Shown piece by piece: positions 15,713 to 24,655 of a stretch of DNA of 53,364 bases. Source of the stretch: an uncultured Lachnospiraceae bacterium. GTDB taxonomy: Bacteria > Bacillota > Clostridia > Lachnospirales > Lachnospiraceae. Under the pieces are notes generated by a model. The model saw only the letters and a program-made list of their open reading frames with translations. It made no database searches and was not told the origin of the DNA. Position numbers and translations under genes: made by a program. Numbering within the stretch: the stretch's first letter is position 1; the number at the start of each line of letters is the position of its first letter. The DNA lies in contig CAMVRS010000006.1 of NCBI GenBank assembly GCA_947169935.1, forward strand, positions 1 through 53,364, read 5' to 3'.

Positions 15713-16435
15713 ATGCAGGAACAGAGAAGAGATACAGCATATAATAACAATTATATCAACGATCAGATGCAGTTATACAGGAAGCAGAGGCGTCTGTCAT
15801 GGTTCCTGTTGTTTATCATAATCCTTTTACTTATTATCCTGATCAAAAAGTACATGGAACCCAAGACGTATGTAAACAATAATACGAGTACTTATGTGGC
15901 AACTCTTTCTGAAGTGGATCTGCCTGTAGTAACGGATACACCTAAGGTAGAAGAGGTAACTGTACCGACAGAGATGCCGGTAGTAAAAGAGGTTGTAGAG
16001 GAACCGGAGGTTCCGCAACCAGCACCGGATCTTCCGTTATATAAGGCGAATCAGGTAAGTAATTTTGCCGTAAGTATAGGTGAGAGTATGGATAACCGTG
16101 GTAATAAGTATAAAAAGGCTCTTCGTACCAGTTGTCAGCATGGCGCATATGTGATCTTTTCCCCTGAGGGCAAGTATAAGTATATTGAAGGGGATATTGC
16201 AACCGCTCTGGAGATTGGAGATGACGGTGAGATATGTATATATGATGAAAATGAAAACCTTCTTTATTCGTGCAGTGATATAGGTGTTCTTAATAATGTA
16301 GAGCATTTTAAAGTAGATATATCCGGTAAGGATCTGATCAAGATATACTTTGATGTTCCGTTAACACCCATATCCAGCATAGTGTATTTCAACACACTTA
16401 TAGTGGCAAATGGCCGTTTTACAAACGAAGAATAA
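15713..16435 (+). CDS. Membrane-anchored protein with NPCBM-like domain (paralogue 1)
   Basis: The 240-residue protein has one membrane helix near residues 25-43 after a charged N-terminus, then a Pro/Glu/Val linker. The ~130-residue C-terminal beta domain (NNRGNKYKKAL-like start, YVIFSPEGKYKYIEGDIA, ...FNTLIVANGRF) resembles the NPCBM/NEW2 carbohydrate-binding-like fold. The topology suggests the domain is displayed outside the cell. The next gene encodes a clear paralogue. In a kinase/phosphatase operon these may be cell-surface sensors, with the short cytosolic N-termini as possible kinase targets. Confidence 0.65.
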   Translation: MQEQRRDTAYNNNYINDQMQLYRKQRRLSWFLLFIIILLLIILIKKYMEPKTYVNNNTSTYVATLSEVDLPVVTDTPKVEEVTVPTEMPVVKEVVEEPEVPQPAPDLPLYKANQVSNFAVSIGESMDNRGNKYKKALRTSCQHGAYVIFSPEGKYKYIEGDIATALEIGDDGEICIYDENENLLYSCSDIGVLNNVEHFKVDISGKDLIKIYFDVPLTPISSIVYFNTLIVANGRFTNEE

Positions 16436-16465
16436 CAGTATAATGATAAAAGGGAGGATGGAGAG

Positions 16466-17200
16466 ATGAGAGTACATAATATCTATAGAACAGGTACTAT
16501 AGAACAGGATGAATTCCCCAGAGCTTTTCAGCATCAGAAGGAGAAAGAGAAGCGCAGGAGAAAAGGGATCCTCTTTTTGGTGGGGGTAGTATACCTGCTT
16601 ATCGCTTTAGCATTGCTCATACGGTTTTATATTGACACATTCAAGGACGGTATTCATCCGTTTACCGATGCTGCGGTGGCCGGCAATGTAGAAACTGGTA
16701 AGGAGCCTGTGATGACAGAAGAGCAGGAAGGAAACAAAACAGAAGTGACCATAGCTGAAAAGCCGGAAGAGATTGAGACCGAAGCAGTTAAGGAAACTGA
16801 ACCTCCGGCTAAGGATCTTAAACTGTCAGAAGCAAACCATGTTACAAGAAATATGGTTAATATATGCGAAGTGAAGGACAGACGCGGGAACTGGTATAAA
16901 GATGCTATTGCAGCTGATACAGATGGTGCTTATATTGTATTTAATCCGGAGTATAAGTATAAATACCTTCGTGGAACTATAGCATCAGGATTAGAACAGT
17001 ATTCTGCTGAAATCAACATATACGGAGATGATGTGCTTCTTTATACTTCAGAAAGGTTTGATATATATTCAGCCCCTCAGGAGTTTGAATGCAACATTGA
17101 GGGGGTGGATCTGCTCCGCTTAGAGTTTACGGTGGACGGTAATTCTCTGTCATACGATCCGCTTATCGTAGCTGATGCAGTTTTTACAAATAATGAGTGA
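16466..17200 (+). CDS. Membrane-anchored protein with NPCBM-like domain (paralogue 2)
   Basis: The 244-residue protein shares the layout of its upstream neighbour: basic cytosolic start of about 33 residues, one membrane helix (about 34-54), an acidic linker, and a C-terminal NPCBM-like domain (RRGNWYKDAI, AYIVFNPEYKYKYLRGTIA, PLIVADAVFTNNE). The two genes are probably an old tandem duplication. The ribosome site GGGAGG precedes ATG 16466. Exposure outside the membrane and a sensing role are inferred from topology and context only. Confidence 0.65.
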   Translation: MRVHNIYRTGTIEQDEFPRAFQHQKEKEKRRRKGILFLVGVVYLLIALALLIRFYIDTFKDGIHPFTDAAVAGNVETGKEPVMTEEQEGNKTEVTIAEKPEEIETEAVKETEPPAKDLKLSEANHVTRNMVNICEVKDRRGNWYKDAIAADTDGAYIVFNPEYKYKYLRGTIASGLEQYSAEINIYGDDVLLYTSERFDIYSAPQEFECNIEGVDLLRLEFTVDGNSLSYDPLIVADAVFTNNE

Positions 17201-17243
17201 AGAACACGATCATCAGTCTCGTTATTGATAAGGAGGACGGATT

Positions 17244-18593
17244 ATGAAGGGAACAAGCTTTATTGGTTCTAAAGGTGAATACATACTGGGTGATCTTGTC
17301 GATAACGGGGCTGAGGGCAGTGTATATAAACTGGCGAACAGACCGGATCTGTTGGTAAAGATTTATAATGATGGAGGAATAGCCGGTGATAATATAGTAG
17401 CTACGAAGGAGACGGAAGACAAACTCAGGACGATGATGACGCTTGTAAGGGGGGGAGATGTTGACCGTTTCAGCACTGTGGCGTGGCCTGTAGACATTAT
17501 ATATCGCAGAACGGATCGTAAGTTCGCCGGTTTTGTGATGCCCGCAGTAAAAGGTCAGTCTATCTATATTTTGGAGGCAGAAGGTTTAAGGAATGACTAC
17601 TTTGGTGAGTATGACTGGAGAAATTCAATACAGGCTGCTTATAATCTGGCGTGTATGACAGCGGAACTTCATAAAAAGAACATAGTTTTAGGTGACTGGA
17701 ACATCAGAAACATAAGGATAACAAAAAAGGGGGCTATAGTACTGATAGATAATGATGGATTCACCATCAGATCTGCGGGCGGGAGGCTTTTTAAGAGCAA
17801 AGGAGCCAGGCCAGAATATATGGCTCCTGAAATGCAGGGGATAAGAAATCTGTCTGACCCGCGTGCGGTATTTAATGAGTATACAGATCGTTATGGTCTG
17901 TCGGTGCATATTTTTGAGCTGCTCATGAACGGAGAACATCCTTTTAATGCCAGACAAGCTGATCCTTATGCAGCATCGATGAATGCACCCAAGATGATGA
18001 TGAGCATATTAAAGGGGGAGTCACCTTATATTAACGGGATAGGAAGAATACCGCGTCATTCGCCTGACTATTGCAGAATGATGCCGCCCTATATAAAAGA
18101 GATGTTCAACAGGGCTTTTGGATATGATGCTGCTAATTCTATCAAGCTCGAAACTATTAAAAACAGACCTTCGGCTGAAGAATGGAGCAGAGCTTTGAAT
18201 AGACTGCGGCAGGATCTTCACGTATGTACCCGCCACAGGCATCATTTATACTGGAGGGGCGCTCCGGAATGTCCATGGTGTGCAATGGGGATGGATGATG
18301 ATTATTGCATCCGGAATTTGCCGGAAGGATATCAGCCCAGGTTTATCCCTATGCAGGCCGTAAACCCTATACAAGCCAAGCCGGTAATTCGCAGACAGTC
18401 TGATTTTGTGTTGCCACCTTCCGAGTTAATGAAGAAGTATCTGAATGAACCTATATACAGACCTGTCAGGCAAGAGATGATCCATGAGGAAGAGAGACAC
18501 TCTGACAGTGAAGAAGCATGGGAGAATCTGAAAGATGCGGTATTGGGGATAGCTGCGCTGGCAGCGGTAGTGATATGTATCGTATTGATCTGA
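17244..18593 (+). CDS. Ser/Thr protein kinase with C-terminal Zn ribbon and membrane tail
   Basis: The 449-residue protein has the kinase features: glycine loop G22-A-E-G25, ATP-binding K39 (LLVKIY), catalytic D151 with N156 (LGDWNIRN), and IDNDGF (169-173) in place of DFG. After the kinase domain a Zn ribbon-like motif is formed by C328 (CTRHRHHLYW) and C343-P-W-C346. The last ~20 residues are a membrane helix. A kinase with such a Zn ribbon is the third member of TerY-P triads. It probably phosphorylates membrane or STAND/LRR partners and is opposed by the PP2C gene product. Confidence 0.85.
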   Translation: MKGTSFIGSKGEYILGDLVDNGAEGSVYKLANRPDLLVKIYNDGGIAGDNIVATKETEDKLRTMMTLVRGGDVDRFSTVAWPVDIIYRRTDRKFAGFVMPAVKGQSIYILEAEGLRNDYFGEYDWRNSIQAAYNLACMTAELHKKNIVLGDWNIRNIRITKKGAIVLIDNDGFTIRSAGGRLFKSKGARPEYMAPEMQGIRNLSDPRAVFNEYTDRYGLSVHIFELLMNGEHPFNARQADPYAASMNAPKMMMSILKGESPYINGIGRIPRHSPDYCRMMPPYIKEMFNRAFGYDAANSIKLETIKNRPSAEEWSRALNRLRQDLHVCTRHRHHLYWRGAPECPWCAMGMDDDYCIRNLPEGYQPRFIPMQAVNPIQAKPVIRRQSDFVLPPSELMKKYLNEPIYRPVRQEMIHEEERHSDSEEAWENLKDAVLGIAALAAVVICIVLI

Positions 18594-18771
18594 TAAAGAT
18601 AGAAGAATACCGATGCCCTGTCCGCCACAATAAAGTGCACAAACGCAACCGCAACTGTCTAAATATTTGCATTCTAGGCTGTTATTATAATAATATGCGA
18701 TACTATCCCTGAATAGAGCATAGACGCAGTTATTTACAGCACCAGGACATCTTGATAGGAGGGCAGTGCTT

Positions 18772-20346
18772 ATGTATAATAACCGGGATCCGTATATTGA
18801 TGATTCTGTAGATTTCAATGATTATACTCTTCCACAGTATATTCATGCGCATATATTATGGGGGCTTATATTTGCATTTGCTTATAAGCATCTCCTTTTC
18901 AGGCGCATTCCGGGTTACAATGGCTTTTGCTCAGCCCTGATCCTGGCTGGGATAGTGATCGTAGCATGCATGATAGGCATTTTTTTCCAGTATAAAGATG
19001 ACAGGCATTTTCTGTGGATCATGGTAAATCTCTTTATAGGATTTGGCATCTATACCGTGGTCTCTTATATCAGTATCTATACTGCTATTGTATTAGCGGC
19101 GCTGGTTATTCCCGGAGCGCTTTTAGTACTGAATGCGCTGTTTATCTGTATTAAAAAGATCAAGAAGAGGAAAAAGCTGCGCCGTATTATATCCAGCATC
19201 ATGGGTTCTTTTGTAGGAGGATGGAGCATTTACGGGCATGCATTAGCGGCGCTCATGGTGTGCTTGGTTCTAAGCAGTGCTTTCAGCAGAATAGGGATCA
19301 ATGCTGTAGCGGAAGACCTGTTTAACGGGAGTGGAGAGAATCTGACCATAGAAAACAGCATGGATGTACTTGTTAACCTGGATGCACAAAAATGGGAGAC
19401 GCTTGATCAGAGGGAAAAACTGAACGTTTTACAGCGTATCGTGGATATAGAACGCAACTACATGGGAATTGATCATAATATACTTGTATATGTTAAAGAG
19501 CTGGATGAAGATACAAATGTAGGCGCGTACTATAGCGAATACTCTCATTCGATCGGAATAAATATGCGCGCATTGACGAATTCTACTCCGTATTATCTTT
19601 GCAATGCGATGTGTCATGAGACCAGACATGCTGAACAGTATATCATGATCAGCATATTTGATGCGGTTGATGAGAACAGCAGGAATAACATATTTTTTGA
19701 TCAGACAGCGCGGATGAGAAAGGAGTTTGTCGATTATACAAGCGTAGATGAAGATTATTACAAATATCATGGACAGGAATGTGAGAAGGATGCCAGATCC
19801 TATGCGGAAGAGCGCGTAGAAGTATACTTTAACTCTCTGCATGAATATTTAAGTGAAAACACTTCATGGGAATATTTAAAGGAATATGAAAGAACTGTTG
19901 ATGAAACCGGAAACTGGTCAATAATAAACAGTGATGGAAAAGTGATCTTTACGGGTGCGGAGAAGATCAATGATCTGCATGAAGGGGTGGCAGAAGTTAC
20001 GGCGGTTGTAGATGGCCGGGCCATGATCCTGAGTCTTTCTGAAGATACAGATTGTCAGGCTATGGTTATAAAAGACTTTGACGGATACAGGGATATAACG
20101 GATATCTTATGTGACAGTTTTGCTATCGTGACAGATTTAGAAGGAAACAAAGGTATTGTGGATCTTGGCGGCAGGGTGATCATTCCTGCGGATTACGCTC
20201 AGATTGCTTATAGTGAGCAGTATGTTACCGATGACGGAAGACATGGTATCCAGTTTGCCCTGAGACAGAATGACATGATCGGTGATGTGATTCTTCTGGA
20301 GTTTAATCCTTTGTATATGACACCCTGGGCAGTTATGGGGGAGTAA
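18772..20346 (+). CDS. Membrane protein with HExxH metalloprotease motif and WG-like repeats
   Basis: From ATG 18772 (AGGAGGG site 8 bp upstream) the protein has 525 residues. The N-terminal ~190 hold five or so membrane helices. A zinc-peptidase-like motif H282-E-T-R-H286 (MCHETRHAEQY) follows, with Glu candidates for the third ligand at 336/338 (ECEKDARSYAEE), as in gluzincins. The C-terminal ~150 residues contain WG/KWG-type beta repeats (GNWSIINSDGKVIF, KGIVDLGGRVIIP). Proteolytic activity is predicted, not shown. It lies in the kinase/phosphatase operon and could process the membrane-anchored proteins encoded upstream. Confidence 0.65.
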   Translation: MYNNRDPYIDDSVDFNDYTLPQYIHAHILWGLIFAFAYKHLLFRRIPGYNGFCSALILAGIVIVACMIGIFFQYKDDRHFLWIMVNLFIGFGIYTVVSYISIYTAIVLAALVIPGALLVLNALFICIKKIKKRKKLRRIISSIMGSFVGGWSIYGHALAALMVCLVLSSAFSRIGINAVAEDLFNGSGENLTIENSMDVLVNLDAQKWETLDQREKLNVLQRIVDIERNYMGIDHNILVYVKELDEDTNVGAYYSEYSHSIGINMRALTNSTPYYLCNAMCHETRHAEQYIMISIFDAVDENSRNNIFFDQTARMRKEFVDYTSVDEDYYKYHGQECEKDARSYAEERVEVYFNSLHEYLSENTSWEYLKEYERTVDETGNWSIINSDGKVIFTGAEKINDLHEGVAEVTAVVDGRAMILSLSEDTDCQAMVIKDFDGYRDITDILCDSFAIVTDLEGNKGIVDLGGRVIIPADYAQIAYSEQYVTDDGRHGIQFALRQNDMIGDVILLEFNPLYMTPWAVMGE

Positions 20347-20393
20347 GAGCAGGGAATGTGAGGCATTTGATACTGTTATGATCGGAGGCGGTT

Positions 20394-22394
20394 ATGGTTG
20401 AACTTGGTTTTGACGAACAGCTGAATAGAAATAGATATAGAGACAGACTGGACATCAAAAAAGTTGTTATCAGGGGTGAAAAAGGCATTCCTGATTATTG
20501 TTTCATGGGATGTTCAAATCTTGAGACGGTAGTTCTTGATGAGGAGGTTAGCAGGATAGGCATTTCTGCTTTTGAAAACTGTGTTTCTCTTAAAAATGTT
20601 ATCATAGAAGGTGGTGGAGACAAAAATTCATATATTACGGTATGTTCGCGGGCATTTAAAGGTTGTGTAAATTTAGAGGACAATGGATTCATAAGCATGA
20701 TAACGGATTTCTGGCCTCATTGTTTTCAGGGATGTTATAATCTTCACAGCATCCAGCTTGGGGCAAGGATAAGAAGTATAGAAGCCAGTGCATTTTCCGG
20801 TTCGCGTATTAAGGATTATAAGATTTCTAAAGCAAATAAGAAGTATTATATTAATGATGGTTTTCTTATAGAAAGAGTAGAAAAGAAGTATTTTAAGGCG
20901 TTGATTTATTTTGGCAGATCAGAAAAGTGTGTTATTCCTAAGGAAATAACAATGCTTTCAAATATGTGTTTTAAAGACCGATTGCCTGCTGAGCAGATAT
21001 CCGAAGTCTGGCTGCCTTCCGGTTTAACTTCTTTGGATGATAATGAATGTAATGATGATATATTTTATATGCCGGAAATAATCTGTGATGAACCTGATGC
21101 TTATATACAGGATAAGCTTTCAATGCAGGTATCGGATGTCTTTGATGGATGTCACAGTCTGAAGGCATTTCATGTAAGCAAGAGTAATCCTGTATACAGT
21201 ACCATAAAGGGAGCTCTTTACAGTAAAGATCATAAGGAACTGGTAAAGGTTCCTCCGGCGCATGACGGGGAATTTATAGTACCTAAGGGAGTTATGACCA
21301 TATCTGACAGAGCGTTTGCAGGCTGTAAAAAGTGCTTTTCGATAGTTTTTAATGAGACAATAGAAATGATAGGATTTGCGGCATTTGCTGATAGTAGTAT
21401 TTACAGTATTGCATGTCCGGAAGAGGGAAAGGTATTTAAAAAGGATAATGGACTGTATATGCGCGATGAGGGACCGGGTAAAGGTGAAGGATCATTAGAA
21501 CTTTTGTTTTATGACAGGCTGGCCAAACATGTAAAACTGATAGACGCCCCCTTGACAATAAGGGAATATGCATTTCAAAACTGTAATCAGCTGAAGGATG
21601 TGGATCTGATATATGCTGTTAATGGAGCTAAGATACCTTGTTTAATGGAATATGCCTTTAAGGGGTGTAGCGCGTTAAGATCGGTTGTTTTGCCTAACGG
21701 AGTTAAATGTGTTCCATCCGGCTGTTTTGAAGATTGTACGTCTTTAAAGAAGATAGAGTTTTCAGAAGATATCAATGTGGTTTGTGATGATTTTATAAGC
21801 GGATGCTTAAAAGATATTACTATTGTAATAAACACAAAAAGAAAACGTATATATGCAGATGATCACCCCTTTAGAGGATATGATGGACATATAACTTTTG
21901 AGATCAGATCGGACATTTTCAATGCGGAAGGATACAGTGACTTATTGAACGAAGCTCCTCATTGCCGTTATACGGTCAGCGGAGATGCTAAGAAGAGATA
22001 TGCTGCATATGAGGGATTTCTTCTGGAAAAAGTTGAGGGTCAGGATATGAAACTACTTCATGCGCCTTCCGATACGAGTACTTTTGCATCCAATTTCGAA
22101 GGGATTTCCATAGTCGAAGTGTCATCTAACGCATTTTCCGGATGTGAGAATTTAAAGTATGTATATTTTTCTGACGCATTAAAGTATTATTCTCAGGATA
22201 CTCTGGAGTATTGCAGGAAAGTACAGTTTATACGCGTGCCCGGAAATCTTATTGTTAAATTCAAGGAATACGAACGTGATGGAGAGAAGGAACGTCTGGA
22301 TAAGGTTAATATACAAGGATTTACGCGGATACATTCAGATATAAAAAGCTTAAGTTATGTACAGATGGGAAAGACAATGATGCCGATAGGCTGA
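20394..22394 (+). CDS. BspA-type leucine-rich repeat protein
   Basis: The 666-residue protein is built from LRR_5/BspA-like units such as IPDYCFMGCSNLETVVL, ISAFENCVSLKNVII, YAFKGCSALRSVVLP and NAFSGCENLKYVYF. Such repeats form binding surfaces. Surface BspA proteins carry signal peptides, but none is seen here, so this one is probably cytosolic. It has many Cys residues in the repeat position. The ribosome site CGGAGGCGG precedes ATG 20394. In this operon it is a candidate binding or recognition subunit. Confidence 0.8.
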   Translation: MVELGFDEQLNRNRYRDRLDIKKVVIRGEKGIPDYCFMGCSNLETVVLDEEVSRIGISAFENCVSLKNVIIEGGGDKNSYITVCSRAFKGCVNLEDNGFISMITDFWPHCFQGCYNLHSIQLGARIRSIEASAFSGSRIKDYKISKANKKYYINDGFLIERVEKKYFKALIYFGRSEKCVIPKEITMLSNMCFKDRLPAEQISEVWLPSGLTSLDDNECNDDIFYMPEIICDEPDAYIQDKLSMQVSDVFDGCHSLKAFHVSKSNPVYSTIKGALYSKDHKELVKVPPAHDGEFIVPKGVMTISDRAFAGCKKCFSIVFNETIEMIGFAAFADSSIYSIACPEEGKVFKKDNGLYMRDEGPGKGEGSLELLFYDRLAKHVKLIDAPLTIREYAFQNCNQLKDVDLIYAVNGAKIPCLMEYAFKGCSALRSVVLPNGVKCVPSGCFEDCTSLKKIEFSEDINVVCDDFISGCLKDITIVINTKRKRIYADDHPFRGYDGHITFEIRSDIFNAEGYSDLLNEAPHCRYTVSGDAKKRYAAYEGFLLEKVEGQDMKLLHAPSDTSTFASNFEGISIVEVSSNAFSGCENLKYVYFSDALKYYSQDTLEYCRKVQFIRVPGNLIVKFKEYERDGEKERLDKVNIQGFTRIHSDIKSLSYVQMGKTMMPIG

Positions 22395-22407
22395 AAGGGA
22401 GGGAATA

Positions 22408-22836
22408 ATGGTTGAATATTTGTCATTTGAAAGATGTAAGCCGGATAATGGATCCCGGTACTTTAAACTTTTCAAGAAGGATGAAGGTTATTATCTTGAA
22501 ATAGCAGCGGGATTCAGGGGAATGTATATAGTCGGAAATAACACAATGTACAAATGCAGGGATGAAGATGCAGATAAGATCACAATTCTTATTGAGCCAT
22601 TAAAAATATATACCTGGCCGAAAGCATTTCCTTCTGATTATTCTCCCGAGGATCATCTTATGGGATGCGATACAGACTCATGGTCAATAGAATATAAAGA
22701 AGTGGAGAAAAAAACCATGAGGCATGTTAATGGTAGAGGTGCGTTTCCAGAAACCGGGCTATATGGAGAATTCTTTCTTCGAATAAGCAGGCTGATACCG
22801 GATAGAGAACTTATGGAATGGCTTACTACGGACTGA
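22408..22836 (+). CDS. Hypothetical protein, 142 aa (last gene of the plus-strand operon)
   Basis: A small soluble protein that starts 14 bp after the LRR gene with a GGGAGGG ribosome site, so it is translated from the same mRNA. It has a beta-rich, charged sequence (YYLEIAAGFRGMYIVGNN, WSIEYKEVEKKTM) and no membrane segment. I do not recognise the family. Its stop is 10 bp from the stop of the convergent minus-strand operon, and no terminator is seen between the two. Confidence 0.6.
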   Translation: MVEYLSFERCKPDNGSRYFKLFKKDEGYYLEIAAGFRGMYIVGNNTMYKCRDEDADKITILIEPLKIYTWPKAFPSDYSPEDHLMGCDTDSWSIEYKEVEKKTMRHVNGRGAFPETGLYGEFFLRISRLIPDRELMEWLTTD

Positions 22837-22845
22837 ATCGGAAGA

Positions 22846-23274
22846 TTAGAAGAGTATCCACGGATTCATTTCTTCCGGAGTCTTCCAGTTTATTCCGTAT
22901 TCTTCCCTAAGAACACATTTCTTTTTGCACCAATACATGTGGCCATAAAATGAACCCCTGATCCTGCAGCAGATCATATATGCTTCGTATATTTCATCTT
23001 TTTCAAGATGATCCCGTATTTCTTTCAGATATCTGGCGGCTTCTTCTTCACGTTCTTTTGCAACTTCCGGAGTTGGGATATTGGAGGCATATTTTTTTAT
23101 TACATCTACCCGATATATACCGAATGCAGCATCCTTTATATTAGTGAATCCGTTATAAACGATATCTTCGAGAGCACGTACTTCTATGTCTATAAAATGA
23201 AGATATACTTTTCTTTCGACGTCATCTATTACAGCTTTGAATTCTTCGGTTTCTTCGATTGGATCCCTTAACAT
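22846..23274 (-). CDS. Hypothetical protein, 142 aa (last gene of the minus-strand operon)
   Basis: The frame is open to 23292, but ATG at 23274 has a well-placed GGAGGA site (23281-23286), so this start is chosen. The protein is helical and charged, with a Cys-containing C-terminal stretch (MICCRIRGSF...WCKKKCVL). No signal peptide or known domain is seen. It overlaps no neighbour and follows the 60-residue protein gene closely. Confidence 0.6.
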   Translation of the reverse strand: MLRDPIEETEEFKAVIDDVERKVYLHFIDIEVRALEDIVYNGFTNIKDAAFGIYRVDVIKKYASNIPTPEVAKEREEEAARYLKEIRDHLEKDEIYEAYMICCRIRGSFYGHMYWCKKKCVLREEYGINWKTPEEMNPWILF

Positions 23275-23292
23275 CTTAATTCCTCCGTGCAC

Positions 23293-23475
23293 TTATTTCC
23301 GTTTGTTGTTTGTATGATCATGGCTTTCCGAGTCGCTTTCATCATCGGAGTATTCATCATCTTCTAAATCCTCATCGTCTTCATATGGACCAAGCGGAGG
23401 CCCATATACTATTGAGCTGATATTCAGTTCCGGTTTAAATCCAAACAGGCGCCTGATGATATTTCTGAGTATCAT
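23293..23475 (-). CDS. Small acidic protein with VYGPP motif, 60 aa
   Basis: The 60-residue protein has a basic amphipathic start (MILRNIIRRLFGFK), a central IVYGPPLGPY motif and a highly acidic tail (EDDEDLEDDEYSDDESDSES) that is probably disordered. A strong GGGGAGG site precedes the ATG. The same length, charge split and tight spacing in the operon suggest a genuine small protein, perhaps a membrane-associated adaptor or a short substrate. The family is not known to me. Confidence 0.55.
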   Translation of the reverse strand: MILRNIIRRLFGFKPELNISSIVYGPPLGPYEDDEDLEDDEYSDDESDSESHDHTNNKRK

Positions 23476-23491
23476 TTTAATACCTCCCCGG

Positions 23492-24646
23492 TCATTGTAT
23501 CTGTGTCAGGTGGTCATCTTCCAAGCTGTATTTATTGCCGCAGCATGTGACTGTGCCGTCACCGTACGCATGCAGATCATATAAGGACGGAATCCCTTCC
23601 AGTTCACCCAATATAGTAAGGCTGTCATCATCGTATCTTAAGACAAGGGTTGTTTCATCAAGTCTCAGGAATATCTCCATGTAAGCATCCATGCAGTCGA
23701 TATCCTTTATGTACCAGTTATGATCGGTCCATGACCGGCTGATCTCGTAAGTTTCAAGAACTTTTGAAACATCAATATCGTTGATAAGGATCTTATAATT
23801 ACCTGTCATTGCATCTACAGGATCAAATACCTGTTCAACATATATGACATCATCTTTGTGATCCCCGTCATTATAAAGATCAACAGATGCTTTTGTACCT
23901 GTCTTATCGGAATATGCTGCTACGAAAACACCTGAGCTGTTTCCGAAATAGCTATAGGCAGAGTTCAGACCGTTACCGTATAATGTGTCATACGGTATTA
24001 CTATCTGTACACATCCGTCAGATCCTCCGCCAAACTCGTATTTATCTGAAGATAAGACAAATCCTTCCTGGAGGAAATACCAGCTGCCGCGATCGATAAT
24101 GTTTCGTATAAGATCGGGGATATCATCCGCCGCGTTAATTCCCCACAGAAAATCCCTCTGTAATACATAATCGGAGCAGGTCTGTATTAACTGTTCTTCA
24201 TCAGTACATATGTCCTTAAACTGCAGAAGTTCACCTGATTCGATAAAGTATTTCTCATCTTCATCTGCCTCCTTTTCCATCTTTGCAAAGAATTCGTTCA
24301 TAGCATCTTCCATGTATCTGTTAATGGCTTCCCGGGCGTCAGGATAGTAGTGGTCATTTAGCTTGGGATATGAATACTTACAGCTCAGTATTGGCTGCTC
24401 AGCATCAGTCAAAAAAACCTGTTCTTTTTCGACTATAGAAAAATTAACATCCTCATCGATCACCTCAACTTCATTATCCGTTGTATTATCAGTAATAACA
24501 GCGGTACCGGCAGCTGTTTCAGGGATCTCTTCCGCTGTCTCTGAGGGTTTATCCTTCTTCATACCCGATATAAGTATGATACATACCGGTATTAAAACCA
24601 GTATGAGCAGAATACAGATTATAGTTTTAAGATTGATCTTTTTCAT
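23492..24646 (-). CDS. Membrane-anchored extracytoplasmic protein, DUF3298/RsiV-like
   Basis: From ATG 24646 (AGGTGG site; the GTG nine bases earlier is less likely) the protein has 384 residues. One N-terminal membrane helix (MKKINLKTIICILLILVL...) has no lipobox, so it is anchored with the rest outside. A linker rich in Thr/Glu is followed by a domain resembling DUF4163/DUF3298 of RsiV-type proteins (ILSCKYSYPKLND, YFLQEGFVLSSDKYEF, CVQIVIPYDTL). In RsiV the domain binds lysozyme; here the ligand is unknown. An envelope-sensing role is inferred. Confidence 0.55.
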   Translation of the reverse strand: MKKINLKTIICILLILVLIPVCIILISGMKKDKPSETAEEIPETAAGTAVITDNTTDNEVEVIDEDVNFSIVEKEQVFLTDAEQPILSCKYSYPKLNDHYYPDAREAINRYMEDAMNEFFAKMEKEADEDEKYFIESGELLQFKDICTDEEQLIQTCSDYVLQRDFLWGINAADDIPDLIRNIIDRGSWYFLQEGFVLSSDKYEFGGGSDGCVQIVIPYDTLYGNGLNSAYSYFGNSSGVFVAAYSDKTGTKASVDLYNDGDHKDDVIYVEQVFDPVDAMTGNYKILINDIDVSKVLETYEISRSWTDHNWYIKDIDCMDAYMEIFLRLDETTLVLRYDDDSLTILGELEGIPSLYDLHAYGDGTVTCCGNKYSLEDDHLTQIQ

Positions 24647-24655
24647 GATAACCAC

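Noticed and set aside
13412..20346. A full tellurite-resistance (ter) operon
   Set aside because: No TerD/TerC/TerB-type protein was recognised; only the TerY-P-like triad fits.
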